64,000 bases of DNA from Slackia piriformis YIT 12062 (GCF_000296445.1 NZ_JH815198.1:1117114-1181113); one strand, 5' to 3'; positions 38,651 to 47,850 are shown, counted from the first letter of the stretch. The notes: generated by a model from the sequence alone, not told the origin. Numbers and translations are program-made.

Positions 38651-39892
38651 ATGCTACCACTCAAGGGTTTGAAGGTCGTTGACCTCACCACGTTTCTCGC
38701 CACCCCCACCACCGGTCGCGTACTCGGCGAATGGGGCGCAGACGTTATCAAGGTAGAAGCATTCAAAGGCGACCCCTGCCGCACCAATCAGGCCGTCGTT
38801 TTCGGCATGCCGTCCAGCGACGAGGAAAACCTCGCATTCGACATGGCCAACTTCCACAAGCGTTTCGTCGCACTGAACCTCAAGAGCGAAAAGGGCCTCG
38901 AGGTCATGATGAAGCTTCTCTCCGAGGCTGACGTTTTCATCACCAACACGCGCACGAAATCCCTCGCCAAGATGGGTCTTGACTGGGAGAGCCTGCACGA
39001 GAAGTTCCCGCGCCTGATCATGGGTCACGGCATCGGCTATGGCAAAAAGGGTGCCGAAAAAGATGCTGCCGGCTTCGACGTGACCTGCTATATGGGTCGC
39101 GGCGGTGTTTTCGGCACCACCGTGAACAAGGGCGACGCCCCCATGATCCCCACCAACGGCTACGGCGACTTCCAGTGCTCGCTCTTCCTTGCTTCGGGCA
39201 TCCTCGCCGCCGTTATCGGTCGTGAGCAGAGCGGCGTTGGCGACTACGTTACCTGCTCGCTGCAGCACGCAGGCATCTATGCGCTTTCCACGGGCATGGT
39301 TTCTGCCCAGTACGGCAATCCCTACCCCAAGAGCCGCCTCGAGGTCAACAACCCCCTCAACAACGTCTTCCACTCCAAAGACGACAAGTGGGTTGTCCTG
39401 TGCCTGCCCGAATACGACCGCGATTGGCCGCGCGTCATGCACCTCATCGGCCGCGACGATTTGGCCGAGCATCCCGACTATTCCGTCTGCCAGACCGTCA
39501 ACGACAAGGGTCTCGCGCCTGAGGTCGTCAAGATCCTCGACGAGGGCTTCGCGCAGTTCACTCGCGAGGAGCTGCTGAAGATGTTCTCCGAAAACGACAT
39601 GCCCTGCGAGCCTGCACAGACTCCGCTCGACATCTACGAAGACGAGAACGCACTGGTGAACGAATACATCAAGCAGGTCCCCTATCCCGCCGGCGGCAGG
39701 TGGTGCCCCACCGCTCCGGTTCAGTTCGAGCTCTCCGAGACCGCGGAGCTTACGCCCACCGACAAGCTGGGCTCTGCTACCGAGGATGTCATGAAGGAAC
39801 TCGGCTATACCGACGAAGACATCAAGGCCGCCATGGAAGACGGTGCCGTCAAAGGCGCTACCGACCTGGCCGTTCTGCAGGGCAAGGCGTAA
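38651..39892 (+). CDS. Family III CoA-transferase (CaiB/BaiF type)
   Basis: About 413 residues. It begins LPLKGLKVVDLTTFLATPTT and carries the CoA-binding GEWGADVIKVEAFKGDPCRT. The catalytic Asp is Asp173 in GYGDFQCSLFLASG, aligned with Asp169 of characterised family members. These enzymes move CoA between acyl donors and free acids, allowing activation without ATP. The start at 38651 follows AAGGAGG; eight codons further up has no such site. It is downstream of acyl-CoA dehydrogenase 1 and upstream of an acyl-CoA ligase, so one acid can be primed by the ligase and then recycled by the transferase. Confidence 0.88.
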   Translation: MLPLKGLKVVDLTTFLATPTTGRVLGEWGADVIKVEAFKGDPCRTNQAVVFGMPSSDEENLAFDMANFHKRFVALNLKSEKGLEVMMKLLSEADVFITNTRTKSLAKMGLDWESLHEKFPRLIMGHGIGYGKKGAEKDAAGFDVTCYMGRGGVFGTTVNKGDAPMIPTNGYGDFQCSLFLASGILAAVIGREQSGVGDYVTCSLQHAGIYALSTGMVSAQYGNPYPKSRLEVNNPLNNVFHSKDDKWVVLCLPEYDRDWPRVMHLIGRDDLAEHPDYSVCQTVNDKGLAPEVVKILDEGFAQFTREELLKMFSENDMPCEPAQTPLDIYEDENALVNEYIKQVPYPAGGRWCPTAPVQFELSETAELTPTDKLGSATEDVMKELGYTDEDIKAAMEDGAVKGATDLAVLQGKA

Positions 39893-39925
39893 GACCGCCC
39901 GCGCAAACGCGCTTGAAGCTCCATC

Positions 39926-39958
39926 AGAAGGAAGGGGCTTGAGCCCCTTCCTTCTTTT
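39926..39958 (+). terminator. Terminator between CoA-transferase and acyl-CoA ligase
   Basis: Twelve-base-pair stem GAAGGAAGGGGC-TTGA-GCCCCTTCCTTC followed by TTTT, thirty bases after the CoA-transferase stop and before the next gene on the same strand. Confidence 0.8.
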
Positions 39959-39987
39959 CCGCACGCATGCCAAAGGGGATTGTTCGC

Positions 39988-41658
39988 ATGATTACCGACC
40001 TGAAAATCAACGAAGAGGAAAAACAGCGTTATTACGAAAAGGGCTATTGGACGAAAGACACCATAGCCGACGTATGGGTCAAGCAAGTGGAATCATGCGG
40101 CAGCAAGCTTTATGTGAAAGACGACCAAGGCACCTCGTTCACCTACGAAGAATGTAACGACATCGCCGCGCGCTTGGCATCATGGCTCGTGGCAAGCGGC
40201 GTCAAGCCCGGCGATGTTGTGACATTCCAGCTTCCCACATGGGCCGAGTTCTGCCCCATATACCTTGCCATCGCGCGCATAGGAGCCGTCATGCATCCTT
40301 TGGCGCGCAACTACAGCACCGCTGATATCGTCTACGCAATGAACACCGTGGGCGCACGCGCATTCATTTGCCCTTCTCGGCATAAGACCACCGACCACGA
40401 GCAGCAAGCCGAAGACGCCCTTGCACACGTCGACACCCTTTCCAAAGAACGTATCCTCATCGTCGACACCAAACAGCCTTCGCGCAAGAATTTCACCACC
40501 TACACCGAAGCGCTCGAAAACTACGAACCGCTCACGTACAGCACGCCCGCAATAACCTCTGACGATGTTGCTTGCATCCTTTCCACAAGCGGCACCACGG
40601 GAAAGCCAAAGCAAGTGCTTCTCACGCATAACAATATCCTTTTCTCGGAGCGCGCTTTCGTCAAAGGATTGAACGTGACTGATGAAGACGTCATGTTTAT
40701 GCCTTCGCCTCTCAACCATGCAACAGGCTTCTTCCACGGTCTTATCTCACCCATGATTTTGGGAGGAAGCGCCATCCTGCAGCAAGACTTCAAGGCCGCG
40801 CAAGCAGTGGAAATCATCAACGAAACGGGTGCCACATGGTCCATGGGAGCGACGCCGTTTATCTACGACATCCTCAATTCGCTTGAAGAGACTGGAAAAG
40901 AAGTCCCCACGCTCAAGCTCTTCCTTTCAGGCGGAGCCCCTCTTCCAAGCTCGCTTACCGAACGAGCCGCACGGCACGGCATCATGCTGTGCGAGTGCTA
41001 CGGGTCAACCGAAAGCTGTCCGCACGCCTATGTGCCGCCTCAGAAATGCGCCGAATGGAACGGTTCGTTTTCCGGCGTGGCGCTTGAAGGCATCGAAGTG
41101 CGCGTCGTAGACGAGAATCGTCGCGAGGTTCCGCACGGCGTACAAGGAGAGGAAGCCAGCCGCGGGCCTCATCAGTTCGTCGGCTATCTGAACAATCCCG
41201 AAGAGACCGAGAAAGCGCTCGATGACGACGGCTGGTTTTACAGCGGAGACTTGTGCGTCATGGACGACGAGGGTCGCATTCGCATCAACGGCCGCAAAAA
41301 GGAGATCATCATCCGCGGCGGCGAGAATATATCCACCCGCGAAGTGGACAACGCCGTCGATAGCTGGAAGGATATCGTAGACCATGCAACCATCGGCGTG
41401 CCCGACAGCCGCCTTGGCGAGCGCATCTGCCTGTTCGCCGTTCCTAAGCCCGACATAGACCACGAGCTTTGCCTCCACGAGCTAACGGAGTACCTCGCGG
41501 AAAAAGGAGTCTCGAAAAGGCTGTGGCCAGAACGCATCGAGGAAATAGACGCCATTCCGCACACGGCCACAGGCAAGGTGAAGCGCAATATACTTGCAGA
41601 GGAACTGCACAAACGAATGGAATCAGCCGAGAACAGCGCTGAAAGCACCGACAATTAA
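39988..41658 (+). CDS. Acyl-CoA ligase, FadK / cyclohexanecarboxylate-CoA ligase type
   Basis: About 556 residues of the ANL superfamily. Motifs are [19 protein letters not shown] (phosphate loop), [52 protein letters not shown] and the C-terminal catalytic Lys in [12 protein letters not shown]. Wording such as [15 protein letters not shown] resembles E. coli FadK, the anaerobic short/medium-chain acyl-CoA synthetase. It activates a carboxylic acid through an acyl-adenylate. The start at 39988 is favoured by AAAGGGG nine bases upstream. It is 14 bases from the next gene, which is co-transcribed. Confidence 0.86.
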   Translation: MITDLKINEEEKQRYYEKGYWTKDTIADVWVKQVESCGSKLYVKDDQGTSFTYEECNDIAARLASWLVASGVKPGDVVTFQLPTWAEFCPIYLAIARIGAVMHPLARNYSTADIVYAMNTVGARAFICPSRHKTTDHEQQAEDALAHVDTLSKERILIVDTKQPSRKNFTTYTEALENYEPLTYSTPAITSDDVACILSTSGTTGKPKQVLLTHNNILFSERAFVKGLNVTDEDVMFMPSPLNHATGFFHGLISPMILGGSAILQQDFKAAQAVEIINETGATWSMGATPFIYDILNSLEETGKEVPTLKLFLSGGAPLPSSLTERAARHGIMLCECYGSTESCPHAYVPPQKCAEWNGSFSGVALEGIEVRVVDENRREVPHGVQGEEASRGPHQFVGYLNNPEETEKALDDDGWFYSGDLCVMDDEGRIRINGRKKEIIIRGGENISTREVDNAVDSWKDIVDHATIGVPDSRLGERICLFAVPKPDIDHELCLHELTEYLAEKGVSKRLWPERIEEIDAIPHTATGKVKRNILAEELHKRMESAENSAESTDN

Positions 41659-41672
41659 GCGAGGGAAACACG

Positions 41673-42269
41673 ATGATCAAACAGGAGTACAGCAGAACTC
41701 GTACGCGCGCAACGTGGAAACCCCGTGTAACGGCGGAAGACATCCCCTTCTTCGAAGACGAGGCCTCCAAGACCACCTTCGTGGGCATTTCGGGCGCCAC
41801 CGACGTGTATCAAACAGGCACAGGCCGCACCTTGGTTGCAGAGCTTCCCTATGCACACCTGGAGCCGAGCGTGAAAGATGCACGTCCGAAGAGAATGGAG
41901 CTCATCGACGAAAAGGATCTTCCCGAAGAAATTTCCATGACTTATCGCATCGATGGCGGGTTCAACAACAACTGCATTTTGTTTTCGTGGTCGATTGCCC
42001 AAGACGCGCCATACGAGCTTTCCTGGGTGGCATTGAAAACCTTTACCGGCATGCAGATGAAATACGCTCTGCCGAAAAAACGTTCCCCCTTGGTGTTTGC
42101 TTTAGCAGACGAAGATGCATTCGCTTATTGCAACAAAATCCCCTGCGAAGAATGCGCCTTCCGATGCAAGAGCGGTTTCGTGATTTACGCCTGCTTCAAA
42201 GAGCTGGGTATCGTGAGCATGCCGATGGATCGCATCAGCATGCTCAATCTCGAGCAGATTAAACGCTAG
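41673..42269 (+). CDS. Uncharacterised Cys-rich protein linked to the acyl-CoA ligase
   Basis: 198 residues, no family recognised. The N-terminal 120 residues look like a soluble alpha/beta protein (TTFVGISGATDVYQTG, TLVAELPYAHLEP). The C-terminal third carries Cys153, Cys158, Cys161, Cys165 and Cys174, with spacing C-x4-C-x2-C-x3-C-x8-C, which could bind zinc or an iron-sulfur cluster. No signal peptide or membrane span is seen. GAGGGAAACACG precedes the ATG. It is 14 bases behind the acyl-CoA ligase and closed by a terminator, so it works with, or is regulated with, that enzyme. Confidence 0.72.
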   Translation: MIKQEYSRTRTRATWKPRVTAEDIPFFEDEASKTTFVGISGATDVYQTGTGRTLVAELPYAHLEPSVKDARPKRMELIDEKDLPEEISMTYRIDGGFNNNCILFSWSIAQDAPYELSWVALKTFTGMQMKYALPKKRSPLVFALADEDAFAYCNKIPCEECAFRCKSGFVIYACFKELGIVSMPMDRISMLNLEQIKR

Positions 42270-42290
42270 CAATTCATGCTCAGCACCACA

Positions 42291-42321
42291 AAAGAAGGCG
42301 GCCATGAGGCCGCCTTCTTTG
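42291..42321. terminator. Bidirectional terminator between convergent genes
   Basis: AAAGAAGGCGGCC-ATGA-GGCCGCCTTCTTT is nearly symmetrical with A-tract and T-tract on either side. It serves the plus-strand operon and the convergent LysR gene. Confidence 0.85.
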
Positions 42322-42341
42322 CCTTATAAGCATGCAAAACG

Positions 42342-43274
42342 CTATTTGTCCTCGCTACCGCACCGAAGCATAATATTGTCAGGAGGAACAAACGATGCGG
42401 CGAACTCGATAAAACTCTCCAATGCACGGTTTTTGAATTCTTCTTTTTTGTACACCATATATACATGGTGGAAATCCAAAGGAACCTCGCTCTCGTCAAT
42501 AGCAATAACGTCGATATACTCCGTGAACGGTTTCAGGCCGATGGTGTACGTAAGCAATGCGCATTCGTCCATGCGTGCCGTAGAGAGCATGCCGCCCATG
42601 GTGATTTCATCATCATATTCCTGATAGGCAGGAATTCCATACGCCGAAAGAACCTTGTCCACCTCGTCCCCGATCGGCGTTCCCGCACGGTAAGTGTAAA
42701 CGCTGTAACCCTTCAGATCTTCAAGGGAGACCACCTTATGCAAAGACAAAGGGCTTCCTTTGCGCACGCCGACAACCAATTGATGAGACACCACCGGATC
42801 GAAACACAGCTGGGGCTCTCCGGCTTTTTTCGCAGCGAAAACGACGTCGTATTTATCCTCTTTCAGGCCTTCTATGAGGGGCAGCGAGAAGCCGTGCGAA
42901 ACCTTCATTTTGACAGCATCGCCGAACTTATCATGGTAGGCTCGAAATAAGGCGGGAAGGTAATCGCCCGTGATGGTGTAGAGACCGCCAATGGAAAGAG
43001 TGCCGGAAAGCTTTCCCACATACTCGTGCATAACCTCGATGCCCTTGTCCAGCTCCCGCAACGCATCGTGCACGTACACGGAAAACTCCCGGCCATACCG
43101 CGTTAGCTTGACATTGCGACCTTCCTTTTGGAACAGGGGAACACCCAACTCTTTCTCAAGCGAGCGAATGGCGTCGGACAAAGCCGGCTGCGTGATATAG
43201 AGCTCCTTTGCCGCCTTCGTGTAATGCTGAAGTTCCGACAGCTTTCGAAAATAATACAGCTGGGATAGGTTCAT
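42342..43274 (-). CDS. LysR-family regulator A of the acyl-CoA island
   Basis: About 310 residues. The N-terminal helix-turn-helix is MNLSQLYYFRKLSELQHYTK, then KAAKELYITQPALSDAIRSL, followed by the substrate-binding domain (TLSIGGLYTITGDYLPALF). It closely resembles the LysR at 45207 in the DNA-binding half, so both may see similar operators. The start at 43274 follows GGGGGTG. Divergent from acyl-CoA dehydrogenase 2 across a 428-base AT-rich gap, it is the obvious candidate regulator of that gene. Confidence 0.88.
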   Translation of the reverse strand: MNLSQLYYFRKLSELQHYTKAAKELYITQPALSDAIRSLEKELGVPLFQKEGRNVKLTRYGREFSVYVHDALRELDKGIEVMHEYVGKLSGTLSIGGLYTITGDYLPALFRAYHDKFGDAVKMKVSHGFSLPLIEGLKEDKYDVVFAAKKAGEPQLCFDPVVSHQLVVGVRKGSPLSLHKVVSLEDLKGYSVYTYRAGTPIGDEVDKVLSAYGIPAYQEYDDEITMGGMLSTARMDECALLTYTIGLKPFTEYIDVIAIDESEVPLDFHHVYMVYKKEEFKNRALESFIEFAASFVPPDNIMLRCGSEDK

Positions 43275-43702
43275 GATGCAACACCCCCACTTGTTGATTC
43301 GAATACTTCCCCACAAAGCTCTTTACATAAATTTATTTCATCTCTGGCTTAAATTTCAATAGACATTGCTTATCTATTTCCCCATTGGGAACGTAAGCCT
43401 CTAGATTATTCCCCGTTTTTATCTATGTATCCTGTTTTAGTTCACTACTAAATACCTATGTTTTCATTATAAACGCAATAATGCACCATCTATTGAAACT
43501 AATCCTTAATTTTGACCATTATTTTATGCAAATCAAAACAGCCCAAACGAGCATTCGGCAAGCGATGAAAAACCTATTTCTTTTTTGAATGGGGCAATGT
43601 TTTTTCGCCGTTTTAACGAAATTAGATTTACAAGCGCGGCACTCGGATAATACAGACAAGAGCCGAAAGGTTCCAAAGGATGAACAAACAAAGGAGGTTT
43701 AG
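43275..43702. promoter_or_regulatory. AT-rich control region, LysR A and acyl-CoA dehydrogenase 2
   Basis: No gene is seen. The segment is strongly AT-rich compared with flanking coding DNA and holds several A/T dyads. A possible extended promoter (TTAGAT ... GATAAT, 18-base spacer) lies at about 43622-43651 before the dehydrogenase start, which is preceded by AAAGGAGG. Confidence 0.4.
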
Positions 43703-44899
43703 ATGAATCCTAACGCCAAGATCACCGATGAACAGTTTGAGGCATACCTCAAGCAGGTCCGTGAATTGGTCGAAGGCCCCTTCGACGAAATGCAGAAGGA
43801 GATCGAAGTCACCAACACGTTCCCCGAGGAGTTCTACGAACTCGCCAAGAAGAACGATCTCTATCGCTTCTATCTTCCCTCTGAGTACGGCGGATGGGAC
43901 CTCAACGAGCTTGAAATCCTGCGTGTCCAGGAAGAGTTCTCCCGCGGCCCTGGCGGAATGCGCATGCATCTCCATCATGCCGCTGACATGAACTGGCGTA
44001 TCCTTGACGACTACGGCAAGCCGGAGCTCAAGGCAAAGTACATGGACAAGTTCCAGGACAAAACCATCTACTGCAATTTCGCCATCACCGAGCAGAACGG
44101 CGGCACCGGCGCCGACCTTCACACCACCGCTCTGAAAGACGAGAACGGCAACTACGTTCTCAACGGCGAGAAGTGGCTCATCTCCCACACCGACTGCTCT
44201 GACTTCACCTATGTCATCGCAGTCACCGATCCGGAGAAGTCCGGCGACGAGCGCCTCTCCGCATTCTTCGTCCCCAACGATGCTCCTGGCTTCGAAATTG
44301 TCCCGATGCCCCACATGATGGGCTGCAAGGGTGCTGGCCATGCTGGCCTGAAGTTCACCAACCTTGTTCTCTCCCCCGAGTACCTGCTCGGCGAAGAGGG
44401 CCAGGGCATGGAAATCGCCATCCACTCTCTGTCCGTCTCTCGCGTTCACATCGCTATGTCCAACCTCGGCATGGCTCAGCGTATGCTCGAGATTTCCCTC
44501 AAGCGCGCCAACGACCGCGTCACCTTCGGTAAGCCGATTGCTTCCCGTCAGATGATCAAGGCCAAGATCGCCGACATGCAGATGATGGTCCATGTTCTCC
44601 GCACCGCTATCTATGATTTCGCTCGCGACTTCGACATCGATCCCCACAATGACTACGTCACCGAGAAGGCCGCTATCTGCAAGCTCTTCTCCATTCAGAC
44701 CGTCAAGCTCGTCTCCGACGAAATGCTTGAGATCTTCGGTGGCGATGGCTACTTCGAGGATTCCCCGTACGGCCCGACCGAGCGTCTGTACCGCGACTGC
44801 CGCGCTATGTGGCTTGAAGAGGGCGCTCCCTGCGTCCAGCGCATCACCATCGCTCGTGAGACCCAGAACCACGGCGGCGTCATCAAGTACAACTTCTAA
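43703..44899 (+). CDS. Acyl-CoA dehydrogenase 2 of the island
   Basis: 398 residues, near-duplicate of the 37304 product. The segment RVQEEFSRGPGGMRMHLH is identical in both, as are WLISHTDC, LGEEGQGMEIAIHSLSVSR and EIFGGDGYFEDSPYGP. Differences cluster in the active-site flanks (FAITEQNGGTGADLHTTA; EEGAPCVQRITIARET), consistent with a changed acyl preference. FAD-dependent; the electron partner is presumably an electron-transfer flavoprotein not in this window. AAAGGAGG precedes the start. It stands alone between two LysR genes with its own terminator, so it is controlled independently of acyl-CoA dehydrogenase 1. Confidence 0.87.
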   Translation: MNPNAKITDEQFEAYLKQVRELVEGPFDEMQKEIEVTNTFPEEFYELAKKNDLYRFYLPSEYGGWDLNELEILRVQEEFSRGPGGMRMHLHHAADMNWRILDDYGKPELKAKYMDKFQDKTIYCNFAITEQNGGTGADLHTTALKDENGNYVLNGEKWLISHTDCSDFTYVIAVTDPEKSGDERLSAFFVPNDAPGFEIVPMPHMMGCKGAGHAGLKFTNLVLSPEYLLGEEGQGMEIAIHSLSVSRVHIAMSNLGMAQRMLEISLKRANDRVTFGKPIASRQMIKAKIADMQMMVHVLRTAIYDFARDFDIDPHNDYVTEKAAICKLFSIQTVKLVSDEMLEIFGGDGYFEDSPYGPTERLYRDCRAMWLEEGAPCVQRITIARETQNHGGVIKYNF

Positions 44900-44955
44900 T
44901 CCGTATTGTTATTTGTTACCATCCTTTTGAACCTAAGCGCTTACCTCACGCTTAT

Positions 44956-44993
44956 GTAGAAAAGCCGCCTATATGGCGGCTTTTCTACGTTTT
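44956..44993 (+). terminator. Terminator of acyl-CoA dehydrogenase 2
   Basis: Long stem GTAGAAAAGCCGCC-TATA-TGGCGGCTTTTCTAC followed by GTTTT, 57 bases after the stop. Confidence 0.85.
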
Positions 44994-45206
44994 CGGCAAA
45001 GACCCACTCCCCCATGAAACCACCACGTCTCGACGAACAGAATCCATCTTGAACACCTGCAAATCTTCGCCCAGGCCGACCGCGAAACGACATGGATAAC
45101 AATTCGGTCGATCAAGGCAAAACTCCCAGGAACAGGCTTTTATCCCATGACTCACTTCGCTTTGTACATTATTGTGTAAATACGATATACAGACCGGAGG
45201 AGAGCC

Positions 45207-46103
45207 ATGAACCTCTCTCAGCTTTACTATTTTCGGAAATTAGCCGAATTGCAGCATTACACGAAAGCAGCCCAAGAGCTCTACATCACGCAGCCCGCGC
45301 TTTCGAATTCCATTTCCCATCTTGAGCAAGAGCTCGGAATACCCCTATTCGAGCGAGACGGAAGAACCGTAAAACTCACACGTTATGGCAAGGAATTCTA
45401 TGGGTACACGGTCGAATCCCTCAACGCCCTTGAAAAAGGCATCGCGCTTGCGCACGAACACGCTGGCTCTCCTCTTGGGAGTATAGATATCGGAACCATT
45501 TATACGATCCAAGGCGATTACCTGCCTGAACTCATTAAGGCGTATCGCAGCCAATACGGTCAGAACATCGTTTTCAATGTTTACCAAGGACTGTCCATTC
45601 CTCTTATAGAAGACCTCGAAAACGACCGATACGAAGTGGTCTTCACAGCGTTTGTCCCGAACAAGCCGCACATCACCTTTGTTCCCGTGCTTAGCCAGAA
45701 ACTCGTAGCGATTATGCATAAATCCAATAAGCTTGCCTGGAGCAACAGCATCGCTTTGGAAGATTTGCAGAGCGTAAAAACCATCGTCACCTACCCGCCC
45801 GAAACCCCCGTCGGTTCTGAAGTAAGCCAATTGCTCAAAACGCACGGAGTTACCGCTACCGAAGCTTGCTGCGCAGACGAGATCACCCTTGGAAGCATGG
45901 TGGACAGCAAGCCCGATGCGGTCGGAATCGCGCTCAAGACCATCGGCCTTGCCCCTTTTCGCAATTTAATCTGTAAAAAACTATCCGAAGTCGAGGACGA
46001 TTTTCACCCTGTATACATGGCATACAAAACAGGCGCGTACAAAACACGCGCCGTAGAAAACTTTATCGACTTCGTAAGATTTTTCGAATGGATGAAAGAA
46101 TAG
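45207..46103 (+). CDS. LysR-family regulator B of the acyl-CoA island
   Basis: 298 residues. The N-terminus MNLSQLYYFRKLAELQHYTK and ELYITQPALSNSISHLEQEL is very close to LysR A, whereas the effector domain (ENDRYEVVFTAFVPNKPHI, CCADEITLGSMVDSKP) differs, suggesting a different inducer for related operators. GGAGGAGAGCC precedes the start. It is transcribed in the same direction as acyl-CoA dehydrogenase 2 but behind that gene's terminator, so it has its own promoter in the 210-base gap. It is convergent with the MFS carrier gene. Confidence 0.88.
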   Translation: MNLSQLYYFRKLAELQHYTKAAQELYITQPALSNSISHLEQELGIPLFERDGRTVKLTRYGKEFYGYTVESLNALEKGIALAHEHAGSPLGSIDIGTIYTIQGDYLPELIKAYRSQYGQNIVFNVYQGLSIPLIEDLENDRYEVVFTAFVPNKPHITFVPVLSQKLVAIMHKSNKLAWSNSIALEDLQSVKTIVTYPPETPVGSEVSQLLKTHGVTATEACCADEITLGSMVDSKPDAVGIALKTIGLAPFRNLICKKLSEVEDDFHPVYMAYKTGAYKTRAVENFIDFVRFFEWMKE

Positions 46104-46177
46104 TCTCGCAGCACATGCCCGAATAGCAAAAGACGGGCTCACCATCGCTGGAAATTGCATTCGCGAATCCAAAGAAC

Positions 46178-46217
46178 GGCATAAAAAATGGAGGCGATCG
46201 CCTCCATTTTTTATGCC
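46178..46217. terminator. Perfect palindromic bidirectional terminator
   Basis: A 40-base perfect palindrome centred on GGCGATCGCC with A6 and T6 tracts. It lies between convergent LysR B and the MFS carrier gene and should terminate both. Confidence 0.85.
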
Positions 46218-46233
46218 TAGACAAAGATCAGGT

Positions 46234-47493
46234 TTACTCGGTCCACTGATCCTGAACGGTCTTGGCCTTGCTGAAGCTGTACAGACCCAGCAGCAAAACC
46301 ACAACGAGCAGCACGATGGCGACGGCGAACAGAATGGGGTAACCGAAGCCGCCGAGGAATGCCCAGAACACCGGTCCTACAGCACCCATGATGTTCACGA
46401 ACATGCTGATACGGGAATAAATGTCGGGATACTCGCGATTGCCGAAGATCTGACGAACGATAACGGGAACCAAAACGACGCAAGCGGCGAAGAAGAAGCC
46501 GTAGATTGCAGCGCCGGCATAGAGCATGATTTCGCTGCCCGTGCCGAACCAAACCAGCAGCACGCCTGCGACGCCCGTCACGAATGCGGCGATGAAGGAG
46601 AGCTTGGCGTTCTTATCGGCAGCAACGCCCAGGGCGAGCTTGCAGATAGCCTGCGCGACCATCATGACCGTAGCCATCATGACGCCGACGGCGAGCGCGT
46701 CGAAGGTGACGTCGGTGAGCGACTTGGTATAGCTCGGGAACTGCTGGGCAACGATGGTAAGCAGGTTGATGATGCCCGCGAACAGGAACACGGTGTAGAA
46801 CACGGGGGACTTCAGCGCCTTGGAGGCATCGATGCCGGCAGGCTTGCCCGAAGCGGTCTGCGGCTTGCCGTAAGGAAGCGCGCCTGCCTCCTGCGGGGTC
46901 TTGCGGATGCAGAACAGCGTGAAAGGCAGCGAGGTAACCAGAGCGGCCACGCCCCAGATGATGTAGATGGTCCAGATGTCCATGCCGTTGCCGCCGGCGT
47001 ACAGGGCGTTGAACACCTGCAGCCAGATGGCGCCGCCGATGCCGGTGAAGGCCATGCAGGTGCCAATCACGGTGCCGGCCTTCTGGTTGAACCAGTTATT
47101 GGCAAGCGTAGGAACGGCCAACCACAGAATGCCCACTTCGCCAAGACCCATCATGAGGCCGGCAAGGTAGAACACCCAGAGCTGCTTCACAAAGCCGATC
47201 AGCAAGAAGCCGACGCCCACGAGCAGGGCGGACACGCTCAGCACGATACGGATGTCGTATTTTGCAATCAAGCGACCGATGAATGGCGCCGAGAAAGCCT
47301 CGGCAAGATACAGAACGGTGATATAGAACGCCCAGACGGATTTTTCAACGCCAAGCATGTCGGGAACAACTGCCTGGAAGGCGCTCCACGTCGAAAAAAC
47401 GAGAGCCGAGCAACCGAATGTAATCATGATGCCCGTAATAGCGATGAGGATGTGGCGCACACTCATCTTGTCGGTATACGTTGTTTCGCCCAA
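46234..47493 (-). CDS. MFS carrier, oxalate/formate-antiporter-like
   Basis: 419 residues with about twelve hydrophobic spans, for example ITGIMITFGCSALVFSTWSA, VLSVSALLVGVGFLLIGFV and AVAIVLLVVVLLLGLYSF. The loop pattern LAEAFSAPFIGRLIAKYDIR and the two-half layout are typical of the major facilitator superfamily, closest in style to monocarboxylate or oxalate/formate-type carriers. The start codon is TTG at 47493 with AAGGAGG seven bases before. It probably moves the organic acid used by the neighbouring acyl-CoA enzymes; direction and substrate are unknown. Its 5' leader carries a strong hairpin. Confidence 0.8.
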   Translation of the reverse strand: MGETTYTDKMSVRHILIAITGIMITFGCSALVFSTWSAFQAVVPDMLGVEKSVWAFYITVLYLAEAFSAPFIGRLIAKYDIRIVLSVSALLVGVGFLLIGFVKQLWVFYLAGLMMGLGEVGILWLAVPTLANNWFNQKAGTVIGTCMAFTGIGGAIWLQVFNALYAGGNGMDIWTIYIIWGVAALVTSLPFTLFCIRKTPQEAGALPYGKPQTASGKPAGIDASKALKSPVFYTVFLFAGIINLLTIVAQQFPSYTKSLTDVTFDALAVGVMMATVMMVAQAICKLALGVAADKNAKLSFIAAFVTGVAGVLLVWFGTGSEIMLYAGAAIYGFFFAACVVLVPVIVRQIFGNREYPDIYSRISMFVNIMGAVGPVFWAFLGGFGYPILFAVAIVLLVVVLLLGLYSFSKAKTVQDQWTE

Positions 47494-47783
47494 TGTAATT
47501 CCTCCTTAGTAAAAGGTCGGACGATAGTGTCGCCTTTCGCTTTGCGGGGGCCAGAAATCCCGGAAAGCGAAAGGCGGTCTTGAATTGTTGAGCACCGATT
47601 CAAGAACAAACTCACCTAGTATATTCACCTAAATATCTCCACATCGTTATGGTCATAATTTAGATTATGTCCATAATTCAATAGGATTCCCTCATAAATA
47701 TGCAAAACTTATAGGTAGTTTTAATAGGTCATTTAAACAATTTCGACTAAATGAGTTGCAATGCAAGAAACTACCCATCTTTC
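47494..47783. promoter_or_regulatory. AT-rich leader and promoter region of the MFS gene
   Basis: No gene is seen. A large inverted repeat (47531-47576) lies near the MFS start. Further up, 47,600-47,760 is A/T-rich with repeated short elements (GTCATAATTTA, GTCCATAATTC), the likely regulator-binding zone. Confidence 0.4.
47531..47576 (-). repeat. Inverted repeat in the MFS 5' leader
   Basis: Arms CGCCTTTCGCTTTGCGGG and CCCGGAAAGCGAAAGGCG pair with one mismatch over 18 bases, about 40 bases before the TTG start. No T-run follows in either direction, so translation or stability control is more likely than termination. Confidence 0.6.
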
Positions 47784-47819
47784 ATAAAAATGGCCGAAAG
47801 CCTTCGACGGCTTTCGGCC
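47784..47819 (-). terminator. Terminator of acyl-CoA dehydrogenase 3
   Basis: Minus-strand stem GGCCGAAAGCC-GTCGA-GGCTTTCGGCC followed by ATTTTTATG, about 30 bases after the stop at 47851. Confidence 0.85.
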
Positions 47820-47850
47820 ACAGCATCAGCAAAACAACGCGATGCCAAGA

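Noticed and set aside
45162-45191. TTGTAC ... TATACA promoter-like boxes before LysR B
   Set aside because: With a start site near 45198 the transcript would begin inside the ribosome binding site, leaving no usable leader.
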